The notes beneath the pieces were generated by a model. It saw only the letters and a list, made by a program, of their open reading frames with translations. It searched no databases and was not told the DNA's origin. Source: Lachnospira sp900551945 (GTDB lineage: Bacteria > Bacillota > Clostridia > Lachnospirales > Lachnospiraceae). Taken from it: a DNA stretch of 52,667 nucleotides. Below are positions 43,493-52,470 of this stretch, piece by piece (position 1 is the stretch's first letter; each line of letters begins with the position of its first letter). Made by a program: the position numbers and the translations under genes. Location: positions 1 to 52,667 of the forward strand of contig DBFCCI010000057.1 of assembly GCA_048380335.1 (NCBI GenBank). Direction: 5' to 3'.

Positions 43493-44362
43493 ATGAACAT
43501 TAATCATATAGAAGATGTAAAAGGCTATTATGAAGAATTTAAAAAGCTGTATGAAAGTGGAGAGAATGAAAAGGCAGCAGAAATGATGAAAGAGCTGCTT
43601 GAAAATCTTGAAAATAATATTAATGTAAGAAAAGCAGGAAGTGTAAGTAAAAATGACGTTATCGCAATTGGTGGAGATAAAGACAGTCAGAAAGATATTT
43701 ACATAAGTCTTAATCACGTTATGGAGTATTACATTTATGCTTATTATTTTAAGCCAGAGGTCGATGTAAAATGTACAGAGCTTCCTTACAATGAATATTA
43801 CAGAACTTATGGCGCACTTTGTATGACACTTGGAAAGTACAATGCAGCAAAAGAAGCATACATACACGCAATCGAGTGGAACCCAGTAGACTTAGACTCA
43901 ATTCTTGGACTTGCAGAATGTTATAAATATATTGGAAAGTTAGAAAGATACATAGCAGTAACAGTGCAAGGTTATAGATATTGTTGTACAAGAGCAACTA
44001 TGGCAAGATATTATCGCAACATGGGCTATTATCACCTTTCAAAATATAAGACAGATATAGCAAGAGCTTGTTATATTTATAGCAATATTTACTATCATAC
44101 AGACAATGCAGATAGTGAATTAAAGTATCTTGAAAGTGCGTTAAATGACAAAACTCCAAAGCTTGATATAAAGACAATGCAGAAAATATTTGATGAAAAT
44201 GGAATTGAACCTGGGCCACAGTCTGATACAATAGGAGTAATATATAGAGTTGGAGAACTTATGATGCAGGATAATGACAATAAGCTTGCAAAAGACTGTT
44301 TTTCAATTGTATATGATATAACTCAAGAAAAAGCATTGGAGGCACTTATAAATGAACTTTAA
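43493..44362 (+). CDS. TPR-like protein
   Basis: A 289-residue soluble protein made of helix pairs. Residues about 90-200 show TPR-like repeats (GALCMTLGKYNAAKEAYIHA and IEWNPVDLDSILGLAECY). I recognise no further domain. The ATG at 43493 has GGAG 12 bases upstream; the ATG at 43475 would contain that site. It lies 44 bases after the GH13-like gene and overlaps the HAD gene by 11 bases, so the three probably form one operon. Confidence 0.7.
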   Translation: MNINHIEDVKGYYEEFKKLYESGENEKAAEMMKELLENLENNINVRKAGSVSKNDVIAIGGDKDSQKDIYISLNHVMEYYIYAYYFKPEVDVKCTELPYNEYYRTYGALCMTLGKYNAAKEAYIHAIEWNPVDLDSILGLAECYKYIGKLERYIAVTVQGYRYCCTRATMARYYRNMGYYHLSKYKTDIARACYIYSNIYYHTDNADSELKYLESALNDKTPKLDIKTMQKIFDENGIEPGPQSDTIGVIYRVGELMMQDNDNKLAKDCFSIVYDITQEKALEALINEL

Positions 44363-44999
44363 AGATATAGATAGTATAATATTTGACCTTGATGGAACTA
44401 TGTGGAATTCGGCAAAGCCTATATGTGAAGCTTGGAATATAATATTACAAAGACACCCTGAAATAAAAAGAAATCCCATAGTAGAAAAAGACCTTGATGA
44501 CTGTATGGGACTTCCTATGTATGATATATCAGCAAAGCTATTTCCAAAGGAAACAAAGCAGGTGCAAGTAGATATAATGGACGAGCTTTGCGAGTTTGAG
44601 AATGGTTATCTTGCAAAGGTGGGCGGTACACTTTATCCAAAGCTTAAGGAAACACTAAATAAGTTATCAAAAAAATATAAGCTTTATATTGTAAGCAACT
44701 GTCAAGATGGTTATATACAAGCTTTTATGCAGGCACATGATACAAAAAAATATTTTCTTGATACAGAGTGTTGGGGAAGAACTAGGCTTCCAAAAGCAGA
44801 GAGTAATAAAATATTAATACAAAGAAATAAGCTTAAAAATCCGATATATGTTGGAGATACTCAAGGTGATGCTAACTCTGCTAAAGGGGCAAACATACCT
44901 TTTATATATGCAGAGTATGGTTTTGGTAAAGTTAAGAAAGAAGATTACGATGTAAAAATAGAAAGTTTTGAGCAGTTATTAGATATTTTTGAAGTATAG
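44352..44999 (+). CDS. HAD-family phosphatase (phosphoglycolate-phosphatase-like)
   Basis: A 215-residue HAD hydrolase. Motif I FDLDGTMWNS (Asp12 nucleophile, Asp14), motif II IVSNCQDGY, motif III Lys in RLPKAESN and motif IV YVGDTQGDANSA are all present, with an alpha-helical cap between I and II. Members remove phosphate from phosphoglycolate, sugar phosphates or nucleotides. GGAGG lies eight bases before the ATG, within the end of the TPR gene. Confidence 0.88.
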   Translation: MNFKDIDSIIFDLDGTMWNSAKPICEAWNIILQRHPEIKRNPIVEKDLDDCMGLPMYDISAKLFPKETKQVQVDIMDELCEFENGYLAKVGGTLYPKLKETLNKLSKKYKLYIVSNCQDGYIQAFMQAHDTKKYFLDTECWGRTRLPKAESNKILIQRNKLKNPIYVGDTQGDANSAKGANIPFIYAEYGFGKVKKEDYDVKIESFEQLLDIFEV

Positions 45000-45176
45000 A
45001 TATAAAAAATTAGATGGTTAGTTATTTATTTTTAGAGAAAATGTATTGTCTAATATAATATCTAGTACAAAATAAATTGAATTATATAGTAAAAAAGTCA
45101 CGTTTTATATTGATAAAGTAAGAAAAATGATATATAATCCTATATAGTATTAATTATTTAAAAGGATATATAAACA

Positions 45177-45932
45177 ATGGCATATAACATTTTCTTTGAA
45201 AATAAAAAAACAACATCATTAAATGACTATCTTAATTACAATCAAAATAGTAGAGAAAATCTTGGAGCAGACCTTCCGGTGCTTGTATATAGAATGTTAG
45301 AATACTCTATGAAAGAAGAATTAAGAAAACGTTTTGGTCGTGATGAACAGATAGATATTTTCAGAAGTGCAGGTTATATGGCAGGAGAATACTTTGCTAA
45401 TAACTATCTTAATTTAGATGAGCCTTTGGAACAGTTTGTAAAGCAATTGCAGACTTTAATATGGCATAGTAAAGGTGACGTATTGATTATAAGTGTAGAT
45501 AATCCTAGAATATTATATGCAAGTAATAACAATATTACATCAGAAAAAAAGCAGGAATTGTATAATATTTTTATAAATAAAACGCATGAATTTAATTTTC
45601 CTGAAAGAAAGATGCTTTCAGATAATAGTTATATATGGGAAGTTGAAGACAGTGAGCGTAATTTTTATAGGATAACGACTAATAATATAACTTGGCAGCA
45701 GGAGTCAGCCTATGCAAATATTATTTTTGATATAACAGAAGAAAAGCTTGCAAAGAGTGAACTTGAATACAAAGCATATTTTGATAGACTTACTAAGATA
45801 GGCAACCGTTACTATTTTTATGCAAGGGTAAATGACTTATTAAGACTCCATGAGTCGCTTATATTTTGTTATTGTGACCTAGACCATTTAAAATATATCA
45901 ATGACAATTATGGTCATAACGAGGGTAATTAG
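45177..45932 (+). pseudogene. Truncated diguanylate cyclase (GGDEF domain cut)
   Basis: A 251-residue frame. Residues about 35-110 match the sensory domain found before GGDEF in Lachnospiraceae (LPVLVYRMLEYSMKEELRKR). Residues 110-190 look PAS-like (ending FDITEEK), and 198-251 are the first part of a GGDEF domain (FDRLTKIGNRYYF, FCYCDLDHLKYINDNYGHN). It stops at GHNEGN, where the family continues GD; the next codons read stop-QILQK-stop. The active-site GGDEF motif is absent downstream, so the gene is a remnant and cannot make cyclic di-GMP. Confidence 0.8.
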
Positions 45933-45990
45933 CAGATATTACAAAAATAGAAAATAGTAAGATTATTTTCTTTATTTTTTATAAATAATG

Positions 45991-46020
45991 TTGTAAAATA
46001 TATCCTATATATGTTATAAT
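45991..46020 (+). promoter_or_regulatory. Promoter of the leader RNA / YcgR-like gene
   Basis: TTGTAA and a perfect TATAAT are 18 bases apart. Transcription would start near 46027. Confidence 0.65.
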
Positions 46021-46026
46021 GAATAA

Positions 46027-46215
46027 AAATTTTCTTATAAGGCAGGTACATATACCGAGTGATGTATGGTCTGTAGCTTATAGGGAAATTAATATAATTG
46101 GTCTTATAGTAAAGTATGTATGTAACAACTTAATCTATAATATATAGTGAACAGAGAATATGTATTAAGCTATAAGATGAACGCCCAACAGTAAGGGCAA
46201 GATGTAATTTCTATA
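46027..46215 (+). ncRNA. Structured RNA leader before the YcgR/PilZ gene
   Basis: Three helices are visible: TATAAG-G-CAG / CTG-TAG-CTTATA with an inner TACAT / ATGTA; TCTTATAG / CTATAAGA stacked on CTTAAT / ATTAAG with a ~19-base bulge; and GCCC / GGGC. It does not match the c-di-GMP-I or -II riboswitch, 6S RNA, or any other class I can recall. It could be a new cis element or an sRNA. Confidence 0.5.
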
Positions 46216-46252
46216 TTTTTCTACATTTTATTTTACGGTATGGAGCGAAAGA

Positions 46253-46891
46253 ATGAATTTAACAGAGTTAAATAATGGCAGTAATATAATATACCAGATA
46301 CAGCTTAAGAAAAATCTTTTTGAATTTGAGGGTAAAGTTTTGGGAAGTAATGACAGTAGTATATTATTGTCACCAGTTTGTGTTAATGGTATGGTGTTTA
46401 AATTTGATGGCTCAGATATAAGAGTTAATATTATATATAAGCAAAAAAATAAATTGCCTATTATATGGAAAGCAGTAAATTGCAAAACTATTTTATATAA
46501 TTCAAAAAAGTTATATAAAGTATCACAGACACAAGATGGAGTTGAATATAATAGACGCTCAACATATCGTCTTGATATAATGGTTAATTGTGTTGCGAAA
46601 ATGTGCAATGATACACAAATACAAGTAGGAGAAGTAAAAGATATTAGTAAGACAGGTTTTTCAATTCTTATTGATAAAGATATATCAGATACTATCAATA
46701 CAGATGTAAAAGTAATATTTACTGACAATGGATATGATATATCTTTATATGGAATTATAGTAAGAAAAGCAGGATATTCTAAATGTAAAGTATTATATGG
46801 TTGCAAGCTGATTAAGACAAGCGATAATTTTAATAGTTACATGAGTAATAAGGAAAGAAATATAATAGAAATGCTTCAGACAGAAAAATAG
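46253..46891 (+). CDS. YcgR-like PilZ-domain protein
   Basis: A 212-residue protein with an N-terminal beta domain of YcgR type (about 10-90) and a PilZ domain (about 98-205). Cyclic di-GMP motifs are R102-x3-R106 (RRSTYR) and D130-x-S-x-x-G135 (DISKTG). YcgR proteins brake the flagellar motor, which fits the YvyF-like gene next to it. GGAG lies seven bases before the ATG. A structured leader of ~225 bases precedes the gene. Confidence 0.87.
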   Translation: MNLTELNNGSNIIYQIQLKKNLFEFEGKVLGSNDSSILLSPVCVNGMVFKFDGSDIRVNIIYKQKNKLPIIWKAVNCKTILYNSKKLYKVSQTQDGVEYNRRSTYRLDIMVNCVAKMCNDTQIQVGEVKDISKTGFSILIDKDISDTINTDVKVIFTDNGYDISLYGIIVRKAGYSKCKVLYGCKLIKTSDNFNSYMSNKERNIIEMLQTEK

Positions 46892-46919
46892 ACTATTAAT
46901 AGGACAAGAGGTGGCTAGA

Positions 46920-47444
46920 ATGAATAAAGAAAAAAATGAAAAACGTAAAGTAGAATTTTTAACAAAATTAAGAGACCAGCAAGTAGGTAATTCTTATAGA
47001 TATACCTTTGATATGGCTAAAAAATGTCCAGATTGTGGAACTCCAATGAAGTATATATATGGAGAGATGTTTGAGTGCCCTTCTTGTCATAAAAAGGCTT
47101 TATCTGATTTTGGGCTTGTAAGAGAATATCTTGATAAAAATGGTCCACAACCTGCGATAGTTATATCTGATGCGACAGGTGTTAAGGTTGAAGTTATTGA
47201 TAAATTCTTAAGACAGGGGCGTGTAGAAATCCCAGATGGTTCAGATGTGTACATAAAGTGTCAATCATGTGGTACAGATATACGATATGGAAGATATTGC
47301 CCTGAATGTATGGCAAAGATGACAAAGACTTTAGGTAAAGCATTGCTTGTCTCAGATATGGGAGAACGACCAACAAGAAAAGAAATGTCAGGAAAAATGC
47401 ACATACTTGATAAAAGGCTAGACGATAAGAATAAGAAAAGATAA
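46920..47444 (+). CDS. Zinc-ribbon protein related to flagellar protein YvyF (TIGR03826 type)
   Basis: A 174-residue protein with four Cys pairs that could bind two zinc ions (Cys36/39 with Cys53/56; Cys114/117 with Cys127/130) around a winged-helix-like middle (GLVREYLDKNGPQPAIVI, then SDATGVKVEVIDKFLRQGRV). This middle matches the YvyF flagellar operon family. The start is the ATG at 46920 with AGGTGG before it; the GTG at 46911 overlaps that site. It lies 28 bases after the PilZ gene. Confidence 0.75.
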   Translation: MNKEKNEKRKVEFLTKLRDQQVGNSYRYTFDMAKKCPDCGTPMKYIYGEMFECPSCHKKALSDFGLVREYLDKNGPQPAIVISDATGVKVEVIDKFLRQGRVEIPDGSDVYIKCQSCGTDIRYGRYCPECMAKMTKTLGKALLVSDMGERPTRKEMSGKMHILDKRLDDKNKKR

Positions 47445-47453
47445 AATAAAAAT

Positions 47454-47540
47454 GGACTGTAGCACTAATGTAAGCTATACAATATATAATTAATTATTAT
47501 ATATTGTGTATATTTTTCTTAGTGTAACAGTCCGTTTTTA
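47454..47540. terminator. Repeat family C hairpin (C2), terminator between convergent genes
   Basis: GGACTGTAGCACTAA pairs with TTAGTGTAACAGTCC around an AT-rich centre containing TATATTGTGTATA, then GTTTTTAT. The same wording as C1 at 37394 (GTCGCACTAAGAA; TGTGTATA). Confidence 0.75.
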
Positions 47541-47571
47541 TATTGTACCTAAATTACTTAGGCAGTATTAA

Positions 47572-48978
47572 TTAAAGGTCAAAACCAAAGTATCTTACAG
47601 CATTGTTGTAAGAGATACCTTCAACAATCTTCTTAAGAGCCTTTTCGTCATCTGGATATTCACCATTTTCAACCCAGCCACCGATAAGTTCACACATAAT
47701 TCTTCTGAAGTATTCATGTCTTGTGTAAGATAAGAAGCTTCTTGAGTCTGTAAGCATACCGATGAAATTACCAAGAAGGCTTAAGTTAGCAAGTGATGTC
47801 ATCTGGTTAGTCATACCTACCTTGTGGTCATTGAACCACCAAGCTGAACCCTGCTGAATTTTACCAACAGCCTTAGAATCTTGGAAGCAACCAAGAACTG
47901 TTCCGATAGCAGCATTAACAGATGGATTAAGAGAGTAAATAATTGTCTTTGGAAGTTCATCTGTGATGTTTAATGCGTTAAGGAACTGTGCCATTTCTGC
48001 TGAACAGTCATAAGTGTTGATACAATCATAACCTGTATCTGGTCCTAACTGCTTATATCTTAATGTGTTGTTATCACGAATTGTACCATAGTGTAACTGC
48101 ATTACCCAGTTAAGCTTGTTGTATTCCTTACCAACAGCTACCATGAAAGCTGTCTTGAACTTGTTCATTTCTTCTGTTGTAATAGCTTCACCAGCAAATC
48201 TCTTAGCAAAAATAGCTTCGATTTCTTCATCTGTGTAAGGCTTGTACATTACATATTCGAGAGCATGGTCAGAAACTGAACAACCCATTGAATCAAAGAA
48301 TTCCATTCTGTTCTTTAAAGCATCCATTAATGTAGCAAATGAATTAACCTTAATTCCACTTACATCTGATAATGTAGCAAGGTAGTCAAGATATTCAGGC
48401 TTTTCAATGTTCATAGCCTTGTCAGGTCTCCAAGCTGGAAGTACCTGTACATCGAAAGTATCGTCTTCTTTAAGAACCTTGTGCCATTCAAGAGAGTCAA
48501 CTGGGTCGTCTGTTGTACATATTAATGTAACGTTAGACTGCTTGATAAGGTTACGAACTGACATAGAGTCTTCCTGTAACTTAGCATTACAAAGGTTCCA
48601 AACTTCTTCAGCTGTATCACCGTTTAATACACCTGTGTAACCGAAGTATCTTTGAAGTTCAAGGTGACTCCAATGATAAAGAGGGTTACCGATAGCCATT
48701 TCAAGAGTTTCAGCCCACTTCTGGAACTTTTCTCTATCTGTAGCATCACCAGTGATGTACTTTTCATCAACGCCGTTAGTTCTCATCTGACGCCACTTAT
48801 AATGGTCACCGCCAAGCCATACCTGTGTGATGTTTTCGAACTTTCTGTCTTCAGCTATTTCCTTTGGATTGATATGACAGTGGTAGTCAAGAATTGGCAT
48901 CTTTTCAGCATAATCGTGGAATAAATGCTGTGCAGATGTTGTTGAAAGTAAAAAATCTTTGTCCATGAATTTTTTCAT
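47572..48978 (-). CDS. uxaC: Glucuronate/galacturonate isomerase
   Basis: A 468-residue isomerase that converts D-galacturonate to D-tagaturonate (and D-glucuronate to D-fructuronate). The metal site begins DYHCHINP (amidohydrolase-like); W-L-GGDHYKWR and SLNPSVNAAIGTVLG are family sections. Length is standard. AGGAGG precedes the ATG. It is 13 bases downstream of the LacI-type regulator gene, so the two are one operon, divergent from uxaB. Confidence 0.97.
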   Translation of the reverse strand: MKKFMDKDFLLSTTSAQHLFHDYAEKMPILDYHCHINPKEIAEDRKFENITQVWLGGDHYKWRQMRTNGVDEKYITGDATDREKFQKWAETLEMAIGNPLYHWSHLELQRYFGYTGVLNGDTAEEVWNLCNAKLQEDSMSVRNLIKQSNVTLICTTDDPVDSLEWHKVLKEDDTFDVQVLPAWRPDKAMNIEKPEYLDYLATLSDVSGIKVNSFATLMDALKNRMEFFDSMGCSVSDHALEYVMYKPYTDEEIEAIFAKRFAGEAITTEEMNKFKTAFMVAVGKEYNKLNWVMQLHYGTIRDNNTLRYKQLGPDTGYDCINTYDCSAEMAQFLNALNITDELPKTIIYSLNPSVNAAIGTVLGCFQDSKAVGKIQQGSAWWFNDHKVGMTNQMTSLANLSLLGNFIGMLTDSRSFLSYTRHEYFRRIMCELIGGWVENGEYPDDEKALKKIVEGISYNNAVRYFGFDL

Positions 48979-48991
48979 GCTTTTAATCCTC

Positions 48992-49996
48992 CTAAAATTT
49001 AGTTGTATTGCGTTTTATTATTTTAGCAGATATGATATTTTTGTTGGAAACATCATTTCCGCATAAAACCTTCATTAAAGTATCGACAGCCTGCATTGAT
49101 AATAATTCAACATTACTGTCAATAGATGTAAGCTCTGGTTCAGTACATCTTGATATTACTGAATTGTTATAGCCGATAATTTCTAATTGTTCGGGAACTT
49201 TTATATTGTGCTTATGTGAATACTTTATAGCACCCACAGCGAGTAAATCGTCTGATGTTACTACAGCGTCAAATGTAAGTCCGTTATAATACATATTGTT
49301 AAGATAATCAAGTGCGTCTGAAATATTTTTACTGCATAAATGTGCATATTCACTGTTAAGGTTTATATTATTATTTTTTAAGGCATCTTGATATCCATTA
49401 AGTTTTTTAAGCCCACTAAAAGATGTGCTTGTATATAAGTATACAATGTGATTTCGTCCATTCTCTATAAGAGAGGAGGTTACATTGTATACAGCATTAT
49501 AATCATCACATAGCACACAATATATATTAGGGCTGTCAATATAACCATTGACAAGTATTATAGGAAGTTCTGACGAAGCTTCAATAATATAACTGCAATC
49601 GTCGTCTGGCTCGTTAAAAACAAATTGTGAGCCAACTAATATTATGCCATCAACTCGCTTGCTTAATAACAAGTCAAGATACTTTTTTTTAGTAGTTATA
49701 TCACGACCTGTACAACATAAAAGTGAGTCATAACCATTTTTCCTAAGCTCTTGTTCAATATAATATATAGCATTAGCAAGGTATGCGTCTGATGAGTCAC
49801 TACACATTATTCCTATAGTTTTCATAGTGTTAAGTCCTAAACCTCGTGCGAAGATATTAGGTGTATAATCTAATTCTTTCATAGCTTTAAGAACTCTTTT
49901 TCTTGACTGTTCACTTACATTAGCCTTTCCATTAAGAACTCTTGATACCGTAGCTATTGAAACGCCTGCTTTTTTTGATACGTCATATATGTTCAT
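48992..49996 (-). CDS. LacI-family transcriptional regulator
   Basis: A 334-residue repressor. The helix-turn-helix is MNIYDVSKKAGVSIATVSR followed by VLNGKANVS, with the hinge ARGLGLNTMKTIG, and a periplasmic-binding-protein-like core. By position it controls uxaC and uxaB in answer to a galacturonate metabolite. The start is the ATG at 49996 with a weak GGGA before it; a longer frame to 50017 is not supported. TGTAAGCGCTTACA-type sites upstream are candidates, but CcpA could bind these too. Confidence 0.92.
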   Translation of the reverse strand: MNIYDVSKKAGVSIATVSRVLNGKANVSEQSRKRVLKAMKELDYTPNIFARGLGLNTMKTIGIMCSDSSDAYLANAIYYIEQELRKNGYDSLLCCTGRDITTKKKYLDLLLSKRVDGIILVGSQFVFNEPDDDCSYIIEASSELPIILVNGYIDSPNIYCVLCDDYNAVYNVTSSLIENGRNHIVYLYTSTSFSGLKKLNGYQDALKNNNINLNSEYAHLCSKNISDALDYLNNMYYNGLTFDAVVTSDDLLAVGAIKYSHKHNIKVPEQLEIIGYNNSVISRCTEPELTSIDSNVELLSMQAVDTLMKVLCGNDVSNKNIISAKIIKRNTTKF

Positions 49997-50039
49997 AAAA
50001 TTCCCATTTCTGCACACGCCTTATGTAAATTCAGAATAA

Positions 50040-50390
50040 TGATGGGCGTGCTTAATCATTAGTTCTGCAATAAATAGACTGAAAAGTCGTTAATTATTTA
50101 CTATAATAATACAATTCTTATTACTCTCCACATCAAGCTGTGGAGGTGCTAACTGTTGATATTTTGCAGTAATCGTATATCATTCAGACTTAGTATAACT
50201 GTCTTTTTATCAGAGCAGTAAATTCAACAATCAAGCAGCCCTGCGACCACATTAATGATTGTTTTTTGTAGTCTTACAAGGAAGTATAGTCATTCTCCCT
50301 GTTCTAAACGAACGTTCTCTTTTGAATATTTTATCTATGGAAAGATTATTCTGTAGATAAAATATTCAGTTGTTAAATTTATTGTACATT
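50040..50390. other. Non-coding stretch with IS-like and other hairpins
   Basis: CTCCACATCAAGCTGTGGAG (50137-50156) is a hairpin in the style of IS200/IS605 ends. Later GAATATTTTATCTA pairs with TAGATAAAATATTC (50322-50371), possibly a terminator or relic end. No reading frame is convincing. It separates the LacI gene from the uxaB control region. Confidence 0.45.
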
Positions 50391-50494
50391 ATTTTACTTA
50401 CAATATCAACTGATAATAGTAAAGCTTATATCCATAATTGGTTTTGATAATAGTAAATATAGTAAATAATATAAATTATTACAAAAATTATCAA

Positions 50495-50510
50495 ATGTAA
50501 GCACTTACAT
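50495..50510. promoter_or_regulatory. Operator 1 (LacI/cre-type palindrome)
   Basis: ATGTAAGCACTTACAT is palindromic apart from the central base pair. It shares TGTAAGC-R-CTTACA with operator 2, and lies on the side of the LacI-uxaC operon. Confidence 0.75.
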
Positions 50511-50634
50511 ATTGATAATTTTATTATACAATGGTATTATTATAAAAACAAGTGTGATGTGAGAAAAAATTTAATTCATAATTTCAGGAGTATTTGGTTT
50601 ATAAATTAAATTTATAAAAAGAAATAAAAAAAGA

Positions 50635-50663
50635 TTGACTAATTTATGGATTAAGTATATTTT
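50635..50663 (+). promoter_or_regulatory. Promoter of uxaB
   Basis: TTGACT is followed after 17 bases by TATTTT, with TATATT also nearby. The operator follows directly. Confidence 0.5.
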
Positions 50664-50669
50664 ATATTA

Positions 50670-50683
50670 TGTAAGCGCTTACA
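50670..50683. promoter_or_regulatory. Operator 2 (LacI/cre-type palindrome)
   Basis: TGTAAGCGCTTACA is a perfect palindrome that also fits the CcpA cre consensus. It lies just after the uxaB -10 box, at the expected start of transcription, a place where a bound repressor would block. Confidence 0.85.
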
Positions 50684-50696
50684 CGCACTTATTTAT

Positions 50697-50871
50697 AATT
50701 AAAATCTATGAAAGGAGAAGCTATTTTAGATGAGCCTGTAATATTAATGATTTACAGGTTGGTACTGATTTACATATTTTAATTTTAAACAGTACGATAA
50801 TCGTAAATTTATGATTTATCAAAGTCATCTAACATATACATTTTGTATATGTTTATAGTAGCAGATTTAAA
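50697..50871 (+). promoter_or_regulatory. Shared leader module L, copy in front of uxaB
   Basis: AATTAAAATCTATGAAAGGA and then GAAGCTAT match the trpS leader in nearly all 28 bases. Variable hairpins (CCTGTAA / TTACAGG and others) follow, then CATATAC / GTATATG, TTTATAGTAGCAG, seven bases and ATG. The SD-to-AUG distance is ~155 bases. Confidence 0.7.
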
Positions 50872-52371
50872 ATGCAAAGATTAAATAAGAGTATTACACA
50901 TGCAGTTGACAGACCAGTAAAGGTTATGCAGTTTGGTGAAGGAAACTTCCTTAGAGCATTCGTTGATTATATTTTTGATGTAACAAACGAAAAGACAGAT
51001 TTTAACGGTGGTGTTGTTATCGTTAAGCCTATCGAATTTGGTACACTTGAAAGATTTCATGACCAGGAATGTCAGTATACACTTCAATTAAGAGGTTTTG
51101 AAAATGGACAGCCTAAGGAAATTACTCGTCAGATTACATCTGTAGTTGATGCTGTTGCAGCTATCGAAGATTATGATAAGTTTATGGAATATGGTACATC
51201 TGAAACACTTAGATTTATCGTTTCAAATACTACAGAAGCAGGTATCGTATTTGATGAAACAGATGACTTCAATGCTTGCCCTCCTAAGACATACCCAGGT
51301 AAGCTTACAAAGCTTCTTTTTGAAAGATATAAGAAGTTTAATGGAGCAGCTGATAAGGGACTTATCTTACTTCCATGTGAACTTATTGCTGATAATGGTA
51401 TCGAACTTAAGAAGTGCATTATGAAGTTTATCGAATTATGGAACTTAGAAGATGGCTTCAAGGATTGGGTTAATACAGCTTGCTCATTCTGCCCAACATT
51501 AGTTGATAGAATTGTTCCAGGTTATCCAAGAGATGATGCTCAAAAACTTTGTGAAGAATGGGGATATGAAGACCAATTAATCGACAGAGCTGAAACATTC
51601 GGTCTTTGGGTTGTTGAAAGTGATGAAAACCTTCCATTAGAACAGCTTGAAAAGGAACTTCCATTTAAGGAAGCTGGTTTAAATGTAGTATTTACAAAAG
51701 ACCATCATCCATACAAAGAAAGAAAGGTTAGAATTCTTAACGGTTCTCATACATCTTTCGTACTTGCTTCATTCCTTGCTGGTAACGACAATGTGGAAAA
51801 CTCAATGAAAGATGCTACAATTAGAAAGTACATGGAAGAAACATTATATGATGAAGTTATTCCTACACTTTCACTTGCTAAAGAAGATTGTGATGAATTT
51901 GCTAAGGCTGTTATTGACAGATTCCTTAACCCATTCGTTGACCACAAGTTACTTAGTATCTCATTAAACTCAGTATCTAAGTGGGAAGCAAGATGTTTAC
52001 CTTCATTCTTAGGTTATGTTAATAAGTTCGGCAAGCTTCCTAAGTATTTAACATTCTCTATCGCAGCATTAATGAGCTTCTATACATCACAGACAGAAGC
52101 TGAATTTAACGGTGGTATCGTATTAAAAGGCAATAGAAATGGTGAAGAATACAACATTTGTGATGATAAGGATGTACTTGACTTCTTCAGAGATAACTCA
52201 GCTAAGTCACCTGCTGAATTTGCACATGCTTACTTAAGCAATACAAAGTTCTTTGGTGGAGAAGACCTTACAAAGGTAGCTGGACTTGAAGATGTAATTA
52301 CAGGATATATTGCTGATATCAGAGAAAGAGGAATGAGAGCTGTTGTTACAGATTTAGTAAATAACAACTAA
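50872..52371 (+). CDS. uxaB: Tagaturonate reductase (altronate oxidoreductase)
   Basis: A 499-residue NADH-dependent long-chain polyol-dehydrogenase-type enzyme that reduces tagaturonate to altronate. The nucleotide fold begins VKVMQFGEGNFLRAF, and VDRIVPGYP, FTKDHHPYKERKVRILNGSH and VSKWEARCLPS hold the catalytic Lys and substrate residues. The ATG has only AGCAGAT before it; the good SD AAAGGAG lies ~155 bases upstream in the leader module. Together with UxaC this makes altronate, and uxaA is probably beyond the window. A terminator follows. Confidence 0.96.
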   Translation: MQRLNKSITHAVDRPVKVMQFGEGNFLRAFVDYIFDVTNEKTDFNGGVVIVKPIEFGTLERFHDQECQYTLQLRGFENGQPKEITRQITSVVDAVAAIEDYDKFMEYGTSETLRFIVSNTTEAGIVFDETDDFNACPPKTYPGKLTKLLFERYKKFNGAADKGLILLPCELIADNGIELKKCIMKFIELWNLEDGFKDWVNTACSFCPTLVDRIVPGYPRDDAQKLCEEWGYEDQLIDRAETFGLWVVESDENLPLEQLEKELPFKEAGLNVVFTKDHHPYKERKVRILNGSHTSFVLASFLAGNDNVENSMKDATIRKYMEETLYDEVIPTLSLAKEDCDEFAKAVIDRFLNPFVDHKLLSISLNSVSKWEARCLPSFLGYVNKFGKLPKYLTFSIAALMSFYTSQTEAEFNGGIVLKGNRNGEEYNICDDKDVLDFFRDNSAKSPAEFAHAYLSNTKFFGGEDLTKVAGLEDVITGYIADIRERGMRAVVTDLVNNN

Positions 52372-52433
52372 TTATTAATGTCCAATTAGTATAGTTATAT
52401 GTATTGAATAATAAGTTTAGTACATACTATAAG

Positions 52434-52470
52434 ATAGGGCGGATTAATGTTTAATTATATCCGCTCTATT
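52434..52470 (+). terminator. Probable terminator after uxaB
   Basis: ATAGGGCGGAT pairs with ATCCGCTCTAT. The T-run is short. The rest of the window to 52667 holds no gene that I can see. Confidence 0.65.

Noticed and set aside
46027..46215. c-di-GMP riboswitch before the PilZ gene
   Set aside because: The context is tempting, but neither the class I nor the class II conserved core is present.
50101..50371. Complete IS element between lacI and uxaB
   Set aside because: Only hairpins are seen; there is no transposase frame, matched ends or target duplication.
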